NCBI GenBank assembly: GCA_017539565.1
Contig: JAFYCS010000063.1
Location: forward strand, 1-34,563
Direction of reading: 5' to 3'
Length of the DNA stretch: 34,563 bases
Source of the DNA: Lachnospiraceae bacterium
GTDB taxonomy: Bacteria > Bacillota > Clostridia > Lachnospirales > Lachnospiraceae
Of this stretch, positions 1 through 7,231 are shown one piece after another (positions within the stretch are counted from its first letter, which is position 1; every line of letters begins with the position of its first letter). Below the pieces are notes generated by a model. The model saw only the letters and a list, made by a program, of their open reading frames with translations, did no database searches and was not told the DNA's origin. The translations under genes and the position numbers were made by a program.

Positions 1-421
1 CAGCCTTCTTCTCTGCGGGCTTTGCTGCTGCCTTTGCGGGAGCCGCCTTCTTCTCTGCAGGTTTTGCTGCTGCCTTTGCGGGAGCTGCCTTCTTCTCTGC
101 GGGCTTTGCTGCTGCCTTTGCAGCCGGCTTGCTTACCAGTTCCTTTATGATAGCTGCCTTCTCTGCATCGCCGATAACGGTGATAACGCTCTCGTCAGCC
201 TTACCGTCAAGATAAGCAACGAACTCATTACCGTCTGCAACTACCTTTGCATCATGATCGAAATACTCATAAGGAGCAACCTCGATCTTTCCTTCCTTTA
301 CTGCCACATAGAATGCGCCTTCGCCCTCACCGGTGATGTCTACCTGTACAGCAGCTTCGCTCTTTGCTTTAAGCTTTGTGGCCTTCTTGCTGACATAGCT
401 AACTATCTCTTCGTAAGTCAT
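1..421 (-). CDS. SCP2 sterol-binding-like protein with Lys/Ala/Pro-rich repeat tail (3' end off window)
   Basis: The frame opens with MTYEEIVSYVSKKATKLKAK at 421 and stays open for 140 codons to the left edge, so the C-terminus is missing. A strong AGGAAGG site lies just upstream. Residues 1 to about 95 resemble the SCP2-like fold of small clostridial proteins, with the phrase EGAFYVAVKEGKIEVAPYEY typical of that family; these bind lipid-like ligands in eukaryotes, but the bacterial role is unknown. From about residue 97 the protein becomes a low-complexity tail built of a 14-residue unit (AAAKPAEKKAAPAK) that runs off the window. The tail resembles histone H1-like or ribosome-associated basic tails and could bind nucleic acid or acidic surfaces; that is inference. 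Family assignment is by eye and moderately sure; the frame itself is certain. Confidence 0.75.
   Translation of the reverse strand, partial: MTYEEIVSYVSKKATKLKAKSEAAVQVDITGEGEGAFYVAVKEGKIEVAPYEYFDHDAKVVADGNEFVAYLDGKADESVITVIGDAEKAAIIKELVSKPAAKAAAKPAEKKAAPAKAAAKPAEKKAAPAKAAAKPAEKKA
3..128 (-). repeat. In-frame 42-bp tandem repeat, 3 copies
   Basis: Three copies of a 42-bp unit start at 3, 45 and 87, each beginning GCCTTCTTCTCTGC on the plus strand. Copies 1 and 2 differ at three positions and the differences I checked are synonymous. The third copy degrades in its last few bases. The unit encodes 14 residues of the tail of the SCP2-like protein. More copies may lie left of the window. Confidence 0.9.
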
Positions 422-496
422 CGTCTTTTTCCTTCCTCCCTAATAAACCCTCATGCGCTGTGATATGGTTAATACGCGCCCGTTGATTACTCGAAT

Positions 497-525
497 AATA
501 TAGCCCTTTTTTCTTAAATCGTCAA
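497..525 (-). promoter_or_regulatory. Sigma-A-type promoter of the SCP2-like gene
   Basis: Reading the minus strand, a -35 box TTGACG (520-525) is followed after 17 bases by a -10 box TATATT (497-502). It lies about 75 bases upstream of the start codon at 421, leaving a leader of roughly 70 bases. Confidence 0.65.
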
Positions 526-622
526 CATTTTCTTGTATTTTTGTTAATTTTTTACAACAAAGCCCCAATGAAACCAACGCCATCATTAACTTTGCCTAAT
601 CTGAGGCCCTAAATTTCTACAT

Positions 623-653
623 AAAAACTCTCCCTTTTTCAGGGAGAGTTTTT
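623..653 (-). terminator. Intrinsic terminator after ferredoxin (works on either strand)
   Basis: A 13-bp perfect stem (AAAAACTCTCCCT, 623-635, with its complement at 641-653) with a 5-base loop ends in a run of T on both strands. It sits 30 bases after the ferredoxin stop codon. Confidence 0.9.
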
Positions 654-682
654 ATATCACGCAATTAAATTTCTTTTACTTC

Positions 683-853
683 TTACTCTTCGGCAATAGC
701 CCCTACAGGACATACACCTGCGCAAGAACCGCAGCTGATGCAGGTATCGGGATCTATTTCATACTTGCCGTCGCCTTCATTGATAGCTCCTACAGGGCAT
801 CCGCCTGCACAGGTACCGCATGATACGCAGCTGTCATTGATCACAAAAGCCAT
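683..853 (-). CDS. 2[4Fe-4S] ferredoxin
   Basis: A 56-residue protein starting MAFVINDSCVSCGTCAGGCP, too short for most gene finders. It has two classic cluster-binding motifs, CVSCGTCAGGCP (from residue 9) and CISCGSCAGVCP (from about residue 38), each of the form CxxCxxCxxxCP. This is the clostridial low-potential electron carrier that serves pyruvate:ferredoxin oxidoreductase, hydrogenase and Rnf complexes in the cytoplasm. The length matches the family (about 55 residues). A strong AGGAGGT site precedes ATG at the usual distance. It is monocistronic, with a terminator immediately downstream at 623-653 and its own putative promoter upstream near 918-942. Recoding or truncation is not evident. 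The assignment is very safe. Confidence 0.97.
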   Translation of the reverse strand: MAFVINDSCVSCGTCAGGCPVGAINEGDGKYEIDPDTCISCGSCAGVCPVGAIAEE

Positions 854-917
854 TTTTATCTACCTCCTGTTATTATTCTTATCCGGCTTAAAACCGGTTC
901 TTTTTTTCGCTTCTCGA

Positions 918-942
918 ATTCTAACACAGCCGCCCGTGTTAG
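918..942 (-). promoter_or_regulatory. Putative ferredoxin promoter with overlapping inverted repeat
   Basis: On the minus strand TGTTAGAAT (918-926 on plus coordinates) fits an extended -10 box, TG-N-TAGAAT; no good -35 box is seen at 17 bases. A perfect 7-bp inverted repeat, CTAACAC (921-927) and GTGTTAG (936-942) with 8 bases between, overlaps it and could be an operator. No T run follows, so it is not an intrinsic terminator. Confidence 0.4.
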
Positions 943-980
943 TGATACAAAATCATTGTTAGTTTGCGCAAATCCCCTTC

Positions 981-1748
981 TCATGCTTCAGGATTCAGCT
1001 CCGCACGGCGTTTACGCACACCGTCCAGGATAACTTTCTTCTTTTCTACAGCTTCTGCCTGTGTCATGGCCGGCACACCCTTAAGCCTGTACTCAAGTCC
1101 CAGCTTCTCATACTTGGGCAGGCCCATGGTATGATAGGGAAGTACGTCGAGGGCTTTCAGATTTCCCAGTCCTCCGATGAAATATCCCAGGTCAAAGAGA
1201 TACTTATCATCATCCGTGATACCGGGCACTACCACATGGCGTATCCAGACATCCACATGCTTCTCATCCAGATACTTTGCAAAAGCCAGTATGCCGTCAT
1301 TGGGCTGCGAAGTCAGCCATTTGTGCTTCTCCGGATCTATATGCTTTATATCCAGCATCACCAGATCGGTCTTTTCCATCAGTTTATCCAGGGTCCTGTT
1401 ATACTCCGTGTCTCCGGGATGATACATGATACCCGACGAATCTATACAGGTGTGTATCCCTTTCTCCTTGGCAAGCGTAAAGAGTTCCAGAAGGAAATCC
1501 ACCTGCATAAGGGGTTCACCGCCTGTAACAGTGATACCGCCGCCTTCGTAAAAGCCCTTGTTTCTTTCAAACTGCTCTATCAGCTCCGAAGCCTCCGTAG
1601 GAGTACCGCCTGTCGGATCCCAGGTATCGGGATTATGGCAGTATGCACAGCGCATGGGACATCCCTGCAGGAAAATAACAAACCTGACACCGGGTCCGTC
1701 GACCGTTCCGAAACTTTCTGTTGAGTGTATTCTTCCTTTTATGCTCAT
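981..1748 (-). CDS. pflA: Pyruvate formate-lyase activating enzyme (radical SAM)
   Basis: A 255-residue cytoplasmic radical SAM enzyme. It uses a [4Fe-4S] cluster and S-adenosylmethionine to place the glycyl radical on pyruvate formate-lyase, enabling CoA-dependent pyruvate cleavage to acetyl-CoA and formate under anaerobiosis. The cluster motif CPMRCAYC, followed by HNPDTW, lies near residue 30, after the typical N-terminal phrase SFGTVDGPGVRFVIFLQGC; the GGEPLMQ glycine motif follows. The ATG at 1748 was chosen over an in-frame ATG 30 bases upstream because it has a GAGGTGTGGA ribosome site and the length fits the family. This ATG overlaps the stop of the upstream epimerase gene (ATGA), so the two are translationally coupled. 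No pfl structural gene is adjacent, so the partner glycyl radical enzyme must be elsewhere; a different glycyl radical partner is possible but less likely. Confidence 0.93.
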   Translation of the reverse strand: MSIKGRIHSTESFGTVDGPGVRFVIFLQGCPMRCAYCHNPDTWDPTGGTPTEASELIEQFERNKGFYEGGGITVTGGEPLMQVDFLLELFTLAKEKGIHTCIDSSGIMYHPGDTEYNRTLDKLMEKTDLVMLDIKHIDPEKHKWLTSQPNDGILAFAKYLDEKHVDVWIRHVVVPGITDDDKYLFDLGYFIGGLGNLKALDVLPYHTMGLPKYEKLGLEYRLKGVPAMTQAEAVEKKKVILDGVRKRRAELNPEA

Positions 1749-2920
1749 TCCACACCTCTTCTGATCACTTCCATGCACATACGTCCGTTATGATACGGGC
1801 ATTTCCAGGGTTCTACTATCTCACGTCTCTTGGGATCGGGTGATCCGTCGGCCGCCACTCCCGAAAACCATTCACTCCCTTCGCGGTGATCGATGGAATA
1901 TGTTTTTATGAAGTCCCATTCAGCCCTTGCAGCCTCAAGGAAATCCGTCTGTGATGTATCTTTCTGATAGGCATTTATAAATCCTATCAGGGTTTCAGCC
2001 TGCACCCACCAGATACGGTCGGTATTGACGACACCCTTATCACATTCATTTGCAAGCGAATGTCCGTCAAAGGCAACTTTCTTAACATTCTGTGCAAGGT
2101 CCCTGGTTATCGGGCTTAACTTATCCGAATAAGCCTTATCTCCCAATATCTCCAGTCCTCTGTCGATAAGCCATGATGTTTCTATATCGTGGCCATAGGA
2201 ATACAGGTCTATGAGTGTATTGTATTCGTGGTCAAAGAACACTTCCTGTCTGTGCAGGGCAGGATTATAGATCTTATCCGCAAAGCAGTCCAGTATCCAG
2301 CGCAGTTTATCCGCTACTGCTTCATTCTTATCCACACGGTACAGCTCTGTATAAGCTTCAAACACGTGCAGCAGCGTATTCATGGTACGGTCTGCCATAA
2401 CGCCGTTTTCGGAGAGTTTCTCATTGCTCGCAGGCTTGAACTCCTCATCAAAAGCCTCGAGATATCCGCCCTCGTCGCGGCACTTCGTCTCTATGATATC
2501 AAACAGTCTGTATGCCTCCTCCAGCGCCTGCTTATCTCCGCAGGCATCATAATAAGAAGCTAATGCGTATATACAGAATGCCTGATTGTAAGTATGCTTG
2601 GTTGTATCAAGGGGCTTTCCGTCATAGCTCATAGCCCAGTAGACACCGCCGTTTTTGCGGTCCAGACAGCAGTCACGTAAAAACTCATAGCCATGGCGCG
2701 CCTCATCAAGCAGTGATACGTCTTTTAAGCACATGTATGCATTGGAAAAGAACCATGTGATACGGTTGTTGAGTATGCAGCCTTTCACAGCCTTTTTATC
2801 CAGATTCAGTTCATAATCCAGAAGCCCGTAATAGCCGCCGAACTCATCATCCCGGAGCTTCTTCCAGAAGGGGATGATATGACCTGTAAGCTCGCTTTTT
2901 ATTTCTTCTATCATTGACAT
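1745..2920 (-). CDS. ce: Cellobiose 2-epimerase (AGE family)
   Basis: A 391-residue protein of the N-acylglucosamine 2-epimerase superfamily, an (alpha/alpha)6 barrel. It interconverts the reducing-end glucose and mannose of beta-1,4 disaccharides, for example cellobiose to glucosyl-mannose, a cytoplasmic step in beta-mannan or cellodextrin use. It is close along its whole length to the Ruminococcus albus enzyme as I remember it: the N-terminus ELTGHIIPFWKKLRDDE, the SYGHDIE motif (H244), the C-terminal CPYHNGRMCMEVI motif (H377) and R53 match the catalytic residues of that family. Length equals the family norm. The first ATG at 2920 has an AGGTAGG site eight bases upstream. The gene leads a two-gene unit with pflA. 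No mannoside phosphorylase or transporter is next to it in this window. Confidence 0.88.
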   Translation of the reverse strand: MSMIEEIKSELTGHIIPFWKKLRDDEFGGYYGLLDYELNLDKKAVKGCILNNRITWFFSNAYMCLKDVSLLDEARHGYEFLRDCCLDRKNGGVYWAMSYDGKPLDTTKHTYNQAFCIYALASYYDACGDKQALEEAYRLFDIIETKCRDEGGYLEAFDEEFKPASNEKLSENGVMADRTMNTLLHVFEAYTELYRVDKNEAVADKLRWILDCFADKIYNPALHRQEVFFDHEYNTLIDLYSYGHDIETSWLIDRGLEILGDKAYSDKLSPITRDLAQNVKKVAFDGHSLANECDKGVVNTDRIWWVQAETLIGFINAYQKDTSQTDFLEAARAEWDFIKTYSIDHREGSEWFSGVAADGSPDPKRREIVEPWKCPYHNGRMCMEVIRRGVE

Positions 2921-2942
2921 TATCGTTACCTACCTAATTAAA

Positions 2943-2991
2943 AGATCCTTTGCTTCGCTCAGTATGACACGCCCGGTATACTTCGTCCGGG
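2943..2991. repeat. Intergenic palindromic segment between epimerase and zinc-ribbon genes
   Basis: The 80-base gap contains AGATCCTTTGCTTCGCTCAG (2943-2962) then TATGACAC, whose centre GCTTCGC/GCGAAGC can form a tight mini-hairpin, followed by CCCGG (2972-2976) paired with CCGGG (2987-2991). No T run follows on the minus strand, so I do not call a terminator. The first part resembles a short string that recurs between genes in many bacterial genomes; that is recollection only. Confidence 0.35.
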
Positions 2992-3000
2992 ATGATCCGG

Positions 3001-4287
3001 TCAGCCTCTCTCTTCGTAAGTTCTTACATAGCGGTCGTTCTCTCCGGTCAGCTGGAATGAACCCTTCACTACATAATGCTGTGCTTCAGTCTTGTTATGG
3101 GATACCATGGAAGCTTTTGCCGAAGAAACAGTAACGGCTGCTATGATAACTGATATTATCGCTGCTGCTGCCATGAACACGAAATCCCCGCTGCCGATAA
3201 AATATGCTATCAGCTCTGTAATGACCAGAGAGATTATAAGGGTTAGCATGAACATCTTTGTACTCTTGCCGCTGTCTATGGGCATATCACCGGTAACCTT
3301 GCCGGTCTGTCCGTTTACGGCAAAAGTATACTGTCCGCCGTTCCAGCGTGTAGTAAGCATCCATACGGGAAGCATGCAGTAGCTGATATTACCGTTATTG
3401 ATCTTTACATTGCAGGATTCTGTATTGACAGAATCATAATTCTTTACGGTCTCACGTACAGACTGCTCTGTAGTTGTACGTATACGCTTATCCACACGTT
3501 CTTTAACATCTTCCGGCGATTCATCATACTTATTTGCCAGATATCCCGAAAAATAAGCTGAATTGTAAGCCGTCAGTTTAGAATAATCAAATGGCTCGAT
3601 GGAATCCATATACTCATCCTTCATCTCCTTTGATCCGTCCGCAGGCACCTTTTCATAGCGCATCCTGGCGGCACGGCTTACGGCATATTCCTCAACCTCT
3701 TTCCAGTTCTCTGTTTTCTGCTGGCCGTTTTCGGTAACATTCTTGGTAAATCTCCTCTTTACCTTGGTTGCCTTATAAAAACCATGGCCTTCCACATCAC
3801 AGTCAAAAAGCCAGAAAGGAACGTATACACCCTGGATCTTCTCCATACGGTTATTGCTTATGAAGGAATCAGGGATAAGTTTCTTTCCGCTGTAGAACTC
3901 CTTCATCTTATTCATGGCAGTATCTTTATTCACTGCAAAAGGAATGATGCCGTCAGGCAGGTTCATTCCTTCGAATGTAGACTGAACGATAGCGGGATTA
4001 CCGCAATAAGGACACTCCGTAGCACCCACCTGGCCGTCACTTACCATAACGGCACCGCAGGCCTTGCATTCCCACTCTGCCATGCCTTGGGCACCGGCTT
4101 CAAGTGTCTGTCCCTGGACCTGCGACCAGTCGGTCTTCTCCTCTTTCTTCATATCATTTGCGCTGAACTGCGACATATCAAACTCACTCTCGCAGTAAAC
4201 GCAGACCATCTTCTGTACATCCCCCCGGAATTCCAACGGTCCCGTACAGTTCGGGCACTGGTATTCCTGTAATTTGTTCTCTGCCAT
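3001..4287 (-). CDS. Double zinc-ribbon membrane-anchored protein of unknown function
   Basis: A 428-residue protein. The N-terminus carries a zinc ribbon (C11, C14, C29, C32) and a second one (C74, C77, C92, C95). A middle region of about 230 residues has many charged and aromatic residues and contains the phrase VYVPFWLFDCDVEGHGFY. Two hydrophobic segments follow at about 345-365 and 368-390, then a short hydrophilic tail. Proteins of this layout are common in Clostridia and are often labelled TFIIB-type zinc-ribbon protein, or wrongly PriA helicase because of the zinc ribbon; no helicase motifs are present here. Function is unknown. A zinc-dependent membrane assembly role is possible, but nothing in the context supports a specific one. 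The start has an AAGGAGGGGAAT site and a good promoter upstream, so the gene is well defined. Confidence 0.85.
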   Translation of the reverse strand: MAENKLQEYQCPNCTGPLEFRGDVQKMVCVYCESEFDMSQFSANDMKKEEKTDWSQVQGQTLEAGAQGMAEWECKACGAVMVSDGQVGATECPYCGNPAIVQSTFEGMNLPDGIIPFAVNKDTAMNKMKEFYSGKKLIPDSFISNNRMEKIQGVYVPFWLFDCDVEGHGFYKATKVKRRFTKNVTENGQQKTENWKEVEEYAVSRAARMRYEKVPADGSKEMKDEYMDSIEPFDYSKLTAYNSAYFSGYLANKYDESPEDVKERVDKRIRTTTEQSVRETVKNYDSVNTESCNVKINNGNISYCMLPVWMLTTRWNGGQYTFAVNGQTGKVTGDMPIDSGKSTKMFMLTLIISLVITELIAYFIGSGDFVFMAAAAIISVIIAAVTVSSAKASMVSHNKTEAQHYVVKGSFQLTGENDRYVRTYEERG

Positions 4288-4366
4288 ATTCCCCTCCTTA
4301 TTTATTATGCGTACCTTTGTATTCAGCCATATACCGGCTCACAAAGACCGCAAATTTTCCTCAAAT

Positions 4367-4396
4367 ATAATACCACAATAAAGACATTATGGTCAA
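4367..4396 (-). promoter_or_regulatory. Promoter of the zinc-ribbon membrane protein gene
   Basis: On the minus strand TTGACC (4391-4396) is followed after 18 bases by TATTAT (4367-4372), with a TGG extended -10 element. It is about 80 bases upstream of the ATG at 4287 and is back-to-back with the plus-strand promoter at 4413-4441. Confidence 0.65.
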
Positions 4397-4412
4397 TCAG
4401 ATCAAAAACCAT

Positions 4413-4441
4413 TTGCAAATTTACGTGATACGATATATTAT
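4413..4441 (+). promoter_or_regulatory. Promoter for the DUF4250 gene and gpmI
   Basis: TTGCAA (4413-4418) is followed after 17 bases by TATTAT (4436-4441), about 33 bases upstream of the DUF4250 start. No terminator is seen between that gene and gpmI, so this promoter may drive both. Confidence 0.55.
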
Positions 4442-4474
4442 GTTAGAGTTAACAAACCAGCAGGGAGGTGCATC

Positions 4475-4651
4475 ATGCCGAAGGATCCGAACATGCTATT
4501 AAGCTATGTGAACACGCAGTTACGTGACAACTACGATTCCCTTGAGGATCTGGCAGTTTCTGCCGGAGTCACTGCAGAAGAGATCTGCGGTAAACTGGCA
4601 GCCATCGGCTATGAATATGACGAGGCACTGAAGCGCTTCATCACTAAATAA
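4475..4651 (+). CDS. DUF4250 family small protein
   Basis: A 58-residue protein starting MPKDPNMLLSYVNTQLRDNY, preceded by a GGGAGG ribosome site seven bases from the ATG. The sequence matches the layout of DUF4250 small proteins: the opening PKDPxMLLSYVNTxLRD, a short helix-turn-helix-like middle (DLAVSAGVTAEEICGKLA) and an ending of the form IGYEYDEALKRFI. The function of the family is unknown; the helical middle would fit a small DNA-binding or adaptor protein, which is inference. It sits 60 bases upstream of gpmI on the same strand, probably co-transcribed. Family assignment is by memory of the motif and fairly secure. Confidence 0.85.
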   Translation: MPKDPNMLLSYVNTQLRDNYDSLEDLAVSAGVTAEEICGKLAAIGYEYDEALKRFITK

Positions 4652-4711
4652 CCGCAGATACATAAACTGTTATCTGAATACGGTCCAATAAATAAAGAAG
4701 GAGAACGAAAA

Positions 4712-6304
4712 ATGAAACAAAGACCTGTTGTATTAATGGTACTCGACGGCTACGGGATCTCCGAAAACCCCAAGGCTAATGCGATCGCCATCGCAAAAAC
4801 CCCCGTTATGGATAAGCTTGAAGCTGAATGCCCTTTTGTTAAAGGCTTTGCTTCCGGACTGGCAGTAGGTCTGCCCGACGGACAGATGGGTAATTCCGAG
4901 GTTGGTCATATGAACATCGGCTCAGGCCGCATCATCTACCAGGATCTGACCCTGATCACCAAATACATCGAAGACGGCGTCTTCTTTAAGAATGAAGAGC
5001 TGCTCCGCGCTATCGATAACTGCAAGAAGAACAATTCCGACCTGCATGTATGGGGTCTGCTCTCCGACGGCGGCGTACACAGCCACAACACACACCTTTA
5101 CGCTATCCTTGAACTGTGCAAGCGTGAAGGATTTGAAAACGTTTATCTGCATCCTTTCTTTGACGGCCGTGACACTCCTCCCGCATCAGGCAAGGATTAC
5201 CTTCAGGCTCTGGTAGACAAGACCAAAGAGATCGGCGTAGGTAAGGTGGCTTCTCTTTCCGGCCGCTACTATGCGATGGACCGTGATAACAACTGGGACC
5301 GTATCCAGAAGGCTTACGACAGCCTGGTACTTGGTGAAGGCGTTAAAGCTACGGATCCCGTTGCCGCAATGCAGGCATCTTATGACGACGGTGTTACCGA
5401 TGAGTTCGTACTGCCCACCGTAATCACCGATGAGGCAGGCAAGCCCCTCTCGGTTGTTAAGGCAAACGACTCCGTCATCTTCTTCAACTTCCGCCCCGAC
5501 CGTGCAAGGGAGATCACCAAGGCATTCTGCTTTACCGATGATGACATCGCTGCACAGGCAGGTGACGCGGCAGATACCAAGTGCATCAAGTACTTAAAGC
5601 GTGCAAACGGCTTCATGCCCCTTACCTATGTATGCTTCAAGGACTATGATGAGACCATCCCCAACAAGTTCGTAGCTTTCAAAAAGGAAGAGATCAAGAA
5701 TACCCTGGGTGAATATCTTGCAAATAACGGCCTTAAGCAGCTGCGTATCGCCGAGACAGAGAAATATGCACATGTAACATTCTTCTTCAATGGCGGTATC
5801 GAAGAGCCCAACAAGGATGAGGACCGTATCCTGGTCAACTCACCTGCGGTAGCTACTTATGACTTAAAGCCCGAGATGAGCGCTCCCGAAGTAAGCGAAA
5901 AGCTGGATGAGCAGATCACTTCAGGCAAATATGATGTAATAATCATCAACTTCGCTAACCCTGACATGGTAGGCCATACCGGTGTGCTGGATGCCGCTGT
6001 AACAGCTGTTGAGCGTATCGATCAGTGCGTAGGCGCAGCAGTAGAAGCCGTAAAGAAGATGGATGGCGTACTCTTCATCTGTGCAGACCACGGTAACTGC
6101 GAGCAGATGGTGAACTACGAGACCGGCGAGCCTCATACAGCTCATACCACCAATCCCGTTCCTTTCATTCTCTACAACTACGATCCCGCATATACCCTGC
6201 GTGAGGGCGGACGTCTCTGTGACATCGCTCCCACCCTGCTGCAGATCATGGATATGCCCCAGCCTGCAGAGATGACCGGAGAATCACTGCTGATAAAGAA
6301 ATAA
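4712..6304 (+). CDS. gpmI: 2,3-bisphosphoglycerate-independent phosphoglycerate mutase
   Basis: A 530-residue cytoplasmic enzyme of the alkaline phosphatase superfamily that interconverts 3- and 2-phosphoglycerate in lower glycolysis, using two Mn2+ ions and a phosphoserine intermediate. The first metal aspartate is in VLMVLDGYG (D12), the catalytic serine in GNSEVGH (S62), substrate loops in HLHPFFDGRDTPP-type sequence near residue 150, and C-terminal metal motifs in NFANPDMVGHTG and CADHGNCEQM. Length is slightly above the usual 510. The ATG has an AAGGAGAACG site. A strong intrinsic terminator follows 13 bases after the stop. The gene stands apart from any gap-pgk-tpi glycolytic cluster in this window. 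Confidence 0.97.
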   Translation: MKQRPVVLMVLDGYGISENPKANAIAIAKTPVMDKLEAECPFVKGFASGLAVGLPDGQMGNSEVGHMNIGSGRIIYQDLTLITKYIEDGVFFKNEELLRAIDNCKKNNSDLHVWGLLSDGGVHSHNTHLYAILELCKREGFENVYLHPFFDGRDTPPASGKDYLQALVDKTKEIGVGKVASLSGRYYAMDRDNNWDRIQKAYDSLVLGEGVKATDPVAAMQASYDDGVTDEFVLPTVITDEAGKPLSVVKANDSVIFFNFRPDRAREITKAFCFTDDDIAAQAGDAADTKCIKYLKRANGFMPLTYVCFKDYDETIPNKFVAFKKEEIKNTLGEYLANNGLKQLRIAETEKYAHVTFFFNGGIEEPNKDEDRILVNSPAVATYDLKPEMSAPEVSEKLDEQITSGKYDVIIINFANPDMVGHTGVLDAAVTAVERIDQCVGAAVEAVKKMDGVLFICADHGNCEQMVNYETGEPHTAHTTNPVPFILYNYDPAYTLREGGRLCDIAPTLLQIMDMPQPAEMTGESLLIKK

Positions 6305-6316
6305 ATAACGGAAATT

Positions 6317-6350
6317 AAAAGATCCTTCGCCTGCGGCGGAGGATCTTTTT
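6317..6350 (+). terminator. Intrinsic terminator of gpmI
   Basis: A 15-bp stem starting AAAAGATCCTTCGCC (6317-6331), with a 3-base loop and one G-T pair, is followed by a run of T. It begins 12 bases after the gpmI stop. Confidence 0.92.
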
Positions 6351-6369
6351 TATTTTCAGATAAAAAGTA

Positions 6370-6397
6370 AAAATGACAGTGATTAAACTGTCATTTT
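6370..6397 (-). terminator. Intrinsic terminator of the ftsH/pseudouridine synthase unit
   Basis: An 11-bp perfect stem, AAAATGACAGT (6370-6380) with its complement at 6387-6397, is followed on the minus strand by a T-rich tract (TTTTTACTTTTTA). It lies about 117 bases after the pseudouridine synthase stop; the AT-rich bases between hold no gene I can support. Confidence 0.75.
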
Positions 6398-6514
6398 CAG
6401 AGAAGGTATTTCTTTCTAATGGGGTTATAGCAAAAAACTATAAAATGTATTGGGGGTTACAATAGGCATTATATCAGATAAAGAATATTCGTCTATTCTC
6501 AAAAATCACAAAAT

Positions 6515-7231
6515 TTACAATCGATTTGACTTTTTTTTGTGTAATATTATAAGTTCCTGCTCAGTAAGCTCCCTGTACTCCCCTTCCCCAAGGCTCTCAT
6601 CCAGCTCAAGCTCCCCTACTGACAGGCGTTTCAGATAAATAACCTCTTTACCCCGGGCCGAGAGCATACGCTTTATCTGGTGATATTTGCCTTCACTTAT
6701 GGTGATAACGGCGCTGCAGGGGTCATCCGGGTCTATATCCAGCTCCGCCTCTTTAAAGGCTGTTCCGTCGTTTAGTACAAGCCCTTCCCTAAATGCGGAT
6801 ACATCCTCTTCAGTCATGGGCGCATCCGTATGAAGCAGATAGCGCTTGTCCACGTGATGCGAAGGTGCCATCAGTTCATGGCAGAGTGCCCCGTCGTCGG
6901 TAATGATCAGCAGCCCCACCGTATCCTTGTCCAGACGCCCTACGGGAAAGAGTCTCTTTCTCATGTTCTCCGGAAACAGGTCCAGTACGGTCTGCTGCCT
7001 GTTATCTTCCGTTGCGGTGATTATCCCCGCCGGCTTGTTCAGCATATAATAAAAATGATCCCGATGGCTTATGGTCACACCGTCACATACAACAGTATCG
7101 GCATCACCCACAGCCATCCCGGGATCCGTAGCTTTATTTCCGTTTATAAAAACACTGCCTTTTCTTATCAGCTGTTTAACCTGACTGCGGCTGCCCACGC
7201 ACATATCCGCCAGATACTTATCCAGCCTCAT
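6515..7231 (-). CDS. 16S rRNA pseudouridine synthase, RsuA/RluB family
   Basis: A 238-residue protein with an N-terminal S4 RNA-binding domain (residues 1 to about 55, MRLDKYLADMCVGSRSQVKQ) and a pseudouridine synthase domain. The catalytic aspartate is D101 in GRLDKDTVGLLI and the conserved phrase NKPAGIITA is at about 65-73. KYHQIKRML near residue 180 is the usual third motif. The family isomerises specific uridines in rRNA; RsuA acts at position 516 of 16S rRNA, and the length and S4 domain fit RsuA best, although RluB or RluE type specificity cannot be excluded. The start codon directly abuts the ftsH stop (TAAATG), so the two genes form one transcript. The unit ends at the terminator at 6370-6397. 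Confidence 0.9.
   Translation of the reverse strand: MRLDKYLADMCVGSRSQVKQLIRKGSVFINGNKATDPGMAVGDADTVVCDGVTISHRDHFYYMLNKPAGIITATEDNRQQTVLDLFPENMRKRLFPVGRLDKDTVGLLIITDDGALCHELMAPSHHVDKRYLLHTDAPMTEEDVSAFREGLVLNDGTAFKEAELDIDPDDPCSAVITISEGKYHQIKRMLSARGKEVIYLKRLSVGELELDESLGEGEYRELTEQELIILHKKKSNRL

Noticed and set aside
879-910. CCGG...CCGG followed by T run as a plus-strand terminator
   Set aside because: The stem is only 4 bp and no plus-strand gene precedes it.
2972-2991. CCCGG/CCGGG hairpin as terminator for the zinc-ribbon gene
   Set aside because: The stem is 5 bp and no T run follows on the minus strand.
6526-6553. Plus-strand TTGACT...TATAAG promoter-like boxes
   Set aside because: They lie in the 3' end of the minus-strand pseudouridine synthase, and no supported plus-strand gene follows.
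6450-6638. Small plus-strand frame after the gpmI terminator
   Set aside because: It runs into the antisense of the pseudouridine synthase, is rich in Ser/Pro from reverse reading, and lacks a good ribosome site.
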